From NCBI GenBank assembly GCA_022361395.1, contig JAKSAX010000606.1, positions 1 through 35,586 on the forward strand: a DNA stretch of 35,586 bases, given 5' to 3'. Origin of the DNA: Desulfobacterales bacterium. Its GTDB lineage: Bacteria; Desulfobacterota; Desulfobacteria; Desulfobacterales; Desulfobacteraceae. Every line of letters begins with the position of its first letter. Positions within the stretch are counted from its first letter, which is position 1. Positions 32,190 to 35,586 of this stretch are shown piece after piece. Below the pieces are notes generated by a model that was not told where the DNA came from, searched no databases, and worked only from the letters and a program-made list of their open reading frames with translations. Made by a program: the position numbers and the translations under genes.

Positions 32190-32228
32190 GCCGGCCGGGT
32201 TCCCCCCGGCCGGCGGGTTCCGTTTTTT
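32190..32228 (+). terminator. Rho-independent terminator after fadL-like gene
   Basis: GCCGGCCGGG and CCCGGCCGGC (10 bases, perfect) around a 5-base loop (32190-32214), then six T at 32223-32228. A run of nine C directly follows the fadL stop codon. Confidence 0.8.
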
Positions 32229-32250
32229 ATACGAGATTCAGCATTACCCC

Positions 32251-32279
32251 TTGACAGGGCTCCCGGCAGAAAATATGGT
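32251..32279 (+). promoter_or_regulatory. Promoter of the tetR-family gene
   Basis: TTGACA (32251-32256), 17-base spacer, TATGGT (32274-32279), about 30 bases before the start codon. TTGACAGGG occurs again at 32296-32304, where its AGGGA doubles as the ribosome-binding site. Confidence 0.5.
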
Positions 32280-32308
32280 GTGGCAAATCATTTTATTGAC
32301 AGGGAAAT

Positions 32309-32920
32309 ATGCCGGATTCAGACAAGAGAAAAGAGATACGTAAAGCAGCCAGCCAGAGTTTCGCCCATTACGGTTTTTCCAAAACCACCATGGATGATAT
32401 CGGCAGGCAGGTCGGACTGAACAAGGCCTCTTTGTACTATTATTACAAAAACAAGGAAGCCATTTTCTGCGAAATCATTGAAACCGAAGGCGCGGCTTTT
32501 CTGGCCGGCCTGAAAGAAAAAACAGACAAGATCCCTTCCTGGAATGAAAAAATCCAGGCCTATCTCCTTGAGCGCCAGCGCTATTTTCAACAGACTGTAA
32601 ACCTTCATAAGTTGTCTGTCAAAAGTGCGGAGCAGCTCCAGTTCCAGCCCATGTTCCGGGAACTGGCCGGCAGGTTTGCCGCCCAGGAGGCGGACCTGAT
32701 CCGGGATATCCTGGACCTGGCCTTTGAAAAGGGGCAGATCCGGAAAACAGATACGGCAAGAACCGCCAGGATTATTCTCTCCGTGGCCAACAGCCTGAAG
32801 CAGGAACATATGGGTATTCAGCAGGGAAACCTGATACTGGAAAAAACCGATTTTAAAACCATTGAAGAAGATACCCGGTTTGCCGTTGAACTGATTTTAG
32901 ACGGGCTCACCCTGCAATAA
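32309..32920 (+). CDS. TetR/AcrR-family transcriptional regulator
   Basis: A 203-residue regulator. The N-terminal HTH is clear: KEIRKAASQSFAHYGFSKTTMDDIGRQVG then LNKASLYYYYKNKEAIF, the last part being the recognition helix and the Y-Y-Y-F turn typical of TetR. The C-terminal ligand/dimer domain is all helical and not assignable to a ligand. AGGGA lies four bases from the ATG. It lies 130 bases after the fadL-like gene with its own promoter. The palindrome upstream of fadL is a candidate target, which would make it a fatty-acid or hydrocarbon-responsive repressor; this is inference. Confidence 0.88.
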   Translation: MPDSDKRKEIRKAASQSFAHYGFSKTTMDDIGRQVGLNKASLYYYYKNKEAIFCEIIETEGAAFLAGLKEKTDKIPSWNEKIQAYLLERQRYFQQTVNLHKLSVKSAEQLQFQPMFRELAGRFAAQEADLIRDILDLAFEKGQIRKTDTARTARIILSVANSLKQEHMGIQQGNLILEKTDFKTIEEDTRFAVELILDGLTLQ

Positions 32921-32948
32921 CCGCTCTTACGGGGGGCGGCCACAACGT

Positions 32949-34061
32949 TTAACCGGATTTACCGGATTCCGCCCGCACAAACCCCATCATGATTATCCCT
33001 CCCAGGACAAAGAATACAAGGGCAGTGGACAGGGGGTCTTCGCTTCCGGGCAGCATGTTGATATTGGTCTGGACAGGCACATTCTCCAGAACCCTGATCA
33101 GCCCGTCCTGCTTTACGTATTGCCTGGCCATGACTATGGTCTTCTTAAAGGGCCACAGCGCATAAAGGGACCCGATCATCAATCCGATCAGAAACCCCAT
33201 GGTTGCATTGTAGTACCTTTCCAGGACAAAGCTCACCAGCCTGGCAAACATCAGTCCTCCCAGAAGAACACCCAAGGCAAATACACCTAAAAAGGCAAAG
33301 GTGTCCAGGTTCAGGGTTTTCAGGGCCGAGATGGCGGAAATCACATCAAAGTAGGATCCCATGAGAATCATGACAAGGGACCCTGAAATTCCGGGCAGCA
33401 CGGTGGCGGAAATGGCCAGAGCACCGCACATCCCGATATACAGGTATTCATCCACAGAGTACCTTCCGGTAAAGGTAAATGGCTTTGCAGGCGCGCCTGA
33501 TACGGATCCGGCAGTCTCATTTGCACCGTATAGCGCAGATAAATAATCGGACTTCACCTTTATCTTGTCATATGGATTCACCATCACGGTCACGAAAATG
33601 GTCAGCCCCATGCCGAGAATGATAAAAAAGAGGGTTCCGGCCTTAAAAGACTTTATCATCCGCACGGGAATAATCACCGATACCAGGATCAGCCCCAGGA
33701 ACAGGGCATAGGTGACTGAAAAATGATGGAGCAGCAGGTACTTCATCAGGCTGGACAGGGCCAGAATGGCCACGACCGCCCCGATACCGAGTTTAAATAA
33801 GAACAAAAACCCCGTGTCCCGGAAGAATGCCACCAGGTCGGAGACAGTCCCTTTTCTGCCACAGGTTTTAACCGCCGATATTCCCAACCCGGCCAACTGA
33901 ACCAGAAAGTCCTTATTGATAAGATTTAAAATGGAAAAGACCCGCTCGTAAATACCGAAAACCAGCAAAAAGGTTCCGCCGGAAACACCGGGGATGATAT
34001 TGGCCACCCCGAGGCACAACCCGATGAGCAGCTCCCTGATCGTGGAAGAGACAGCGGTCAT
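32949..34061 (-). CDS. DUF368 membrane protein (PopT-type polyprenyl-phosphate translocase family)
   Basis: An inner-membrane protein of 370 residues. DUF368 proteins have been implicated in flipping undecaprenyl phosphate back across the membrane for reuse in cell-wall and LPS synthesis. The signature repeat is visible twice: GVANIIPGVSGGTFLLVFGIYER near the N-terminus and TVLPGISGSLVMILMGSYF in the second half, each in a re-entrant-like segment among about eight hydrophobic helices. A hydrophilic insertion of about 40 residues (PYDKIKVKSDYL to GRYSVDEY) precedes the second repeat and makes it longer than many members. The frame is open to 34175, but I chose the ATG at 34061, just before the first helix and 25 bases after pcm; the longer form would overlap pcm. 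Confidence 0.85.
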   Translation of the reverse strand: MTAVSSTIRELLIGLCLGVANIIPGVSGGTFLLVFGIYERVFSILNLINKDFLVQLAGLGISAVKTCGRKGTVSDLVAFFRDTGFLFLFKLGIGAVVAILALSSLMKYLLLHHFSVTYALFLGLILVSVIIPVRMIKSFKAGTLFFIILGMGLTIFVTVMVNPYDKIKVKSDYLSALYGANETAGSVSGAPAKPFTFTGRYSVDEYLYIGMCGALAISATVLPGISGSLVMILMGSYFDVISAISALKTLNLDTFAFLGVFALGVLLGGLMFARLVSFVLERYYNATMGFLIGLMIGSLYALWPFKKTIVMARQYVKQDGLIRVLENVPVQTNINMLPGSEDPLSTALVFFVLGGIIMMGFVRAESGKSG

Positions 34062-34086
34062 ATCTGCGGATTCACATTGATTTGAA

Positions 34087-34815
34087 TTATTCACTCCAGC
34101 CGTGCTCTCCAATGAGCTTGACAAACCTGCATCCGCCCAGGTTGGTGGTCTTGATTCCGGTTTTTGTCTTCTCAAGCCTGAGAAGCTCCTGGGAATGATG
34201 GCCGCCCACAGGCATGACCAGCCTTCCCCCCATATCCAGCTGATCCACCAGGGGAGCCGGGATCTGGTTGCCGCCTGCTGTCACCATAATGGCATCAAAC
34301 GGGGATTCCGCCTTCCATCCCTGGGTTCCGTCCGAATACCGGGTAACGATATTATGGTATTTCATCCGGTCAAACAGACGCCTGGTCTGCATATACAGGG
34401 TATTGTTCCGCTCAATGGTATAGACCTTGTAAACAATCCTGGACAGCACCGCAGCCTGGTATCCGGAACCGGTGCCGATCTCCAGCACACGCTCCGAACC
34501 GGTCAGCCCCAGACTCTGGGTCATCTCTGCAATAATAAAGGGCTGGGAAATGGTCTGGCCCTCTCCGATGGGCAGGGGAAAATCCCCATATGCACTGTCC
34601 ACCAGGGCTTCACTTACAAACATATGCCGGGGCACCTGGGTCATGGCCTGGATCACCAGCGGATCTGTAATCCCCCTGGCCTTGATCTGGTTTTCAACCA
34701 TCTCCCTGCGCCACCGCGAAAATTTCTTGGGTTCTGCATTCATGCCACCCTTAATACCAGCAACCAACCCTACCGTCAAGCCTATAGCCGTTCTCAAAAC
34801 GCCCTTCCAATCCAT
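34087..34815 (-). CDS. pcm: Protein-L-isoaspartate O-methyltransferase
   Basis: Repairs isoaspartyl residues in damaged proteins using SAM. Motifs: MVENQIKARGI, PLPIGEGQTISQPFIIAEMT, the SAM site VLEIGTGSGYQAAVLS, and FDAIMVTAGGNQIP. The ATG at 34815 gives 242 residues with a hydrophobic N-terminus (TAIGLTVGLVAGI), which could be a signal or anchor. A second ATG at 34743 has AAGGGTGGC ahead and gives 218 residues, closer to the usual 208-220. I list the longer frame but consider the two about equally likely. It is followed by the DUF368 gene. Confidence 0.9.
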   Translation of the reverse strand: MDWKGVLRTAIGLTVGLVAGIKGGMNAEPKKFSRWRREMVENQIKARGITDPLVIQAMTQVPRHMFVSEALVDSAYGDFPLPIGEGQTISQPFIIAEMTQSLGLTGSERVLEIGTGSGYQAAVLSRIVYKVYTIERNNTLYMQTRRLFDRMKYHNIVTRYSDGTQGWKAESPFDAIMVTAGGNQIPAPLVDQLDMGGRLVMPVGGHHSQELLRLEKTKTGIKTTNLGGCRFVKLIGEHGWSE

Positions 34816-35200
34816 TTTTCACCGGTATGGCTGCCCGGCAAATCCCGCTTTGGGATCGTGCAAAAATAACTTCACCTGGTCTGTTTACAAAAGCCCTTAA
34901 AACATTGGCTACTTTGCAAACAGAATGAGAACTAATTCTTACGCGATCCCTTTGCTCATCAGCATTTTGTAATTAGGAAACGAATCTAACTGATTTTTTT
35001 CAGAACATACTTTTGTCAGTTGCTATAGATTTGAATTGTCCATTAGAAAATTAAGGTTGGTTCGATCTACCGTGACAAAATAATGAAAAAATTTATAAGA
35101 CAGAGCAGTTACCAAAAAGAATAAACAAGACAGCCACAGGCTTCTAAAATTTCCCCCTCAACCAATAAGCCCCGTAACAATCAACCGGCCTGCAATATCT
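34816..35200. other. Gene-poor, AT-rich intergenic stretch
   Basis: About 385 bases between pcm and the small secreted protein. I see no credible gene, RNA or clear terminator. There is a minor hairpin (ATCCC...GGGAT) about 40 bases upstream of pcm. Composition is lower in G+C than in the neighbouring coding DNA. Confidence 0.5.
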
Positions 35201-35449
35201 TTACTCTATCTTTTGAAAGGAAACCAATACGCCTCCACTTGGCGAAGGGCAAGTATTTACAACTTTCCATCCACTCGGAGGAGTGTATAGGACTCGACCT
35301 CCGTTGAGGACAATATTTGATCCCTGTGTAAGAGAAGGGGCTTTCGTTCCATATGGAGGAACAACCCAATTCCCAGCAATAAGATTTTGTGAAACCATAC
35401 CCAAAGCAAAGGATATGGCAAGCATTAAAACAAATATCAATTTATGCAT
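35201..35449 (-). CDS. Small exported protein of unknown function
   Basis: An 82-residue product. It begins MHKLIFVLMLAISFALGMVSQNLIA, a signal peptide or single anchor, then a short domain with WVVPPYGTKAPS and a late Cys (VVNTCPSPSGG). I chose the ATG at 35449, with GGAGA seven bases upstream; the open frame begins 16 codons earlier but that stretch runs through a hairpin and lacks a ribosome-binding site. I do not recognise a family. The gene stands alone in AT-rich DNA and could be a recent acquisition. Confidence 0.6.
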   Translation of the reverse strand: MHKLIFVLMLAISFALGMVSQNLIAGNWVVPPYGTKAPSLTQGSNIVLNGGRVLYTPPSGWKVVNTCPSPSGGVLVSFQKIE

Positions 35450-35462
35450 AAAAAATCTCCAT

Positions 35463-35492
35463 AAAAAATACAAGCAAGCGGTTGTATTTTTT
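35463..35492 (-). other. Terminator-like hairpin in the leader of the small exported protein gene
   Basis: AAAAAATACAA and TTGTATTTTTT, 11-base perfect arms around an 8-base loop. On the minus strand the stem ends in six T, three bases before GGAGA. It could end transcription coming from beyond the window, attenuate this gene, or both. Confidence 0.5.
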
Positions 35493-35518
35493 ACCAAAAC
35501 CCCACAAGCAAGTAAACC

Positions 35519-35550
35519 TCATATAAATCTTTTGACAGGGTCATATAAAT
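35519..35550. repeat. Two direct copies of TCATATAAAT, 22 bases apart
   Basis: Copies at 35519-35528 and 35541-35550. A start-to-start distance of 22 bases is about two helical turns, as for paired operator sites. They lie about 70 bases upstream of the small exported protein gene. Confidence 0.4.
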
Positions 35551-35586
35551 TTTTAGTTTTTTTGTGCCCATTACCCGGCACCGACA

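Noticed and set aside
32921-32948. Hairpin between tetR and the DUF368 gene as a bidirectional terminator
   Set aside because: The stem is only about six pairs including a wobble and lacks a T-run on either strand.
35534-35549. TTGACA followed by TATAAA as a plus-strand promoter
   Set aside because: The two boxes are only six bases apart, too close for a sigma-70 promoter.

Overview
The window looks like a chromosomal segment of an anaerobic, Gram-negative Desulfobacterota member, most likely a sulfate reducer related to Desulfobacteraceae. This rests on gene content: LpxC (lipid A), a FadL-type porin, futalosine-route menaquinone synthesis (MqnB), an oxygen-sensitive indolepyruvate:ferredoxin oxidoreductase, HdrCB-type iron-sulfur subunits, and a LysR regulator of the selenium-metabolism-associated type. 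No genome search was possible, so the taxonomic call is inference.

Layout. Positions 1-6204 are a minus-strand run read from right to left: promoter, Hsp33, metallophosphoesterase, a small His-rich protein, iorA, iorB, aroQ, mqnB and the first 46 codons of a probable MBL-fold hydrolase cut by the window edge. AroQ (shikimate pathway) and MqnB (futalosine pathway) both lie on the route to menaquinone. A palindromic intergenic repeat lies at 6256-6393 and supplies the stop codon of comM (minus). From 8079 to 15173 runs a plus-strand housekeeping and regulatory cluster: lpxC, DUF4390, NtrY-like kinase, NtrX-like regulator, rsmD, coaD, lysR. Positions 15400-21615 hold a conspicuously AT-rich four-gene cassette (see below). 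Beyond it lie hdrCB (minus) with a perfect FNR-type box upstream, a crotonase (minus), a plus-strand hyuA-HDAC-epmA operon, a PAS/HD-GYP/receiver protein, a fadL-tetR pair, a minus-strand pcm-DUF368 pair, and a small secreted protein.

Most interesting region. The cassette at 15400-21615 encodes a cytosine-C5 DNA methyltransferase, a 987-residue protein with two separate GHKL ATPase domains (one Hsp90/MORC-like at the N-terminus, one histidine-kinase-like with an H-box at the C-terminus), a protein with a complete phospho-receiver active site joined to an unknown C-terminal domain, and a Vsr-type endonuclease. The genes are overlapping or closely spaced, all on one strand, and inserted between two convergent ordinary genes. 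I read it as a phosphorelay-controlled modification/defence system: methylation marks self DNA, the double-ATPase senses and signals, the receiver protein is the switch or effector, and Vsr is the repair or attack nuclease. Similar gene sets with MORC/GHKL ATPases, Dcm and Vsr have been described in comparative-genomic work on conflict systems; the order of events here is inference.

Other points worth a look are an NtrC-family regulator with a degenerate GAFTGA loop, an HD-GYP protein whose receiver has Glu at the phospho-acceptor position, a lysine-chemistry-flavoured operon (HDAC plus EpmA), and several operator-like or hairpin elements in intergenic DNA. I saw no rRNA, tRNA, CRISPR array, insertion sequence or integrase.
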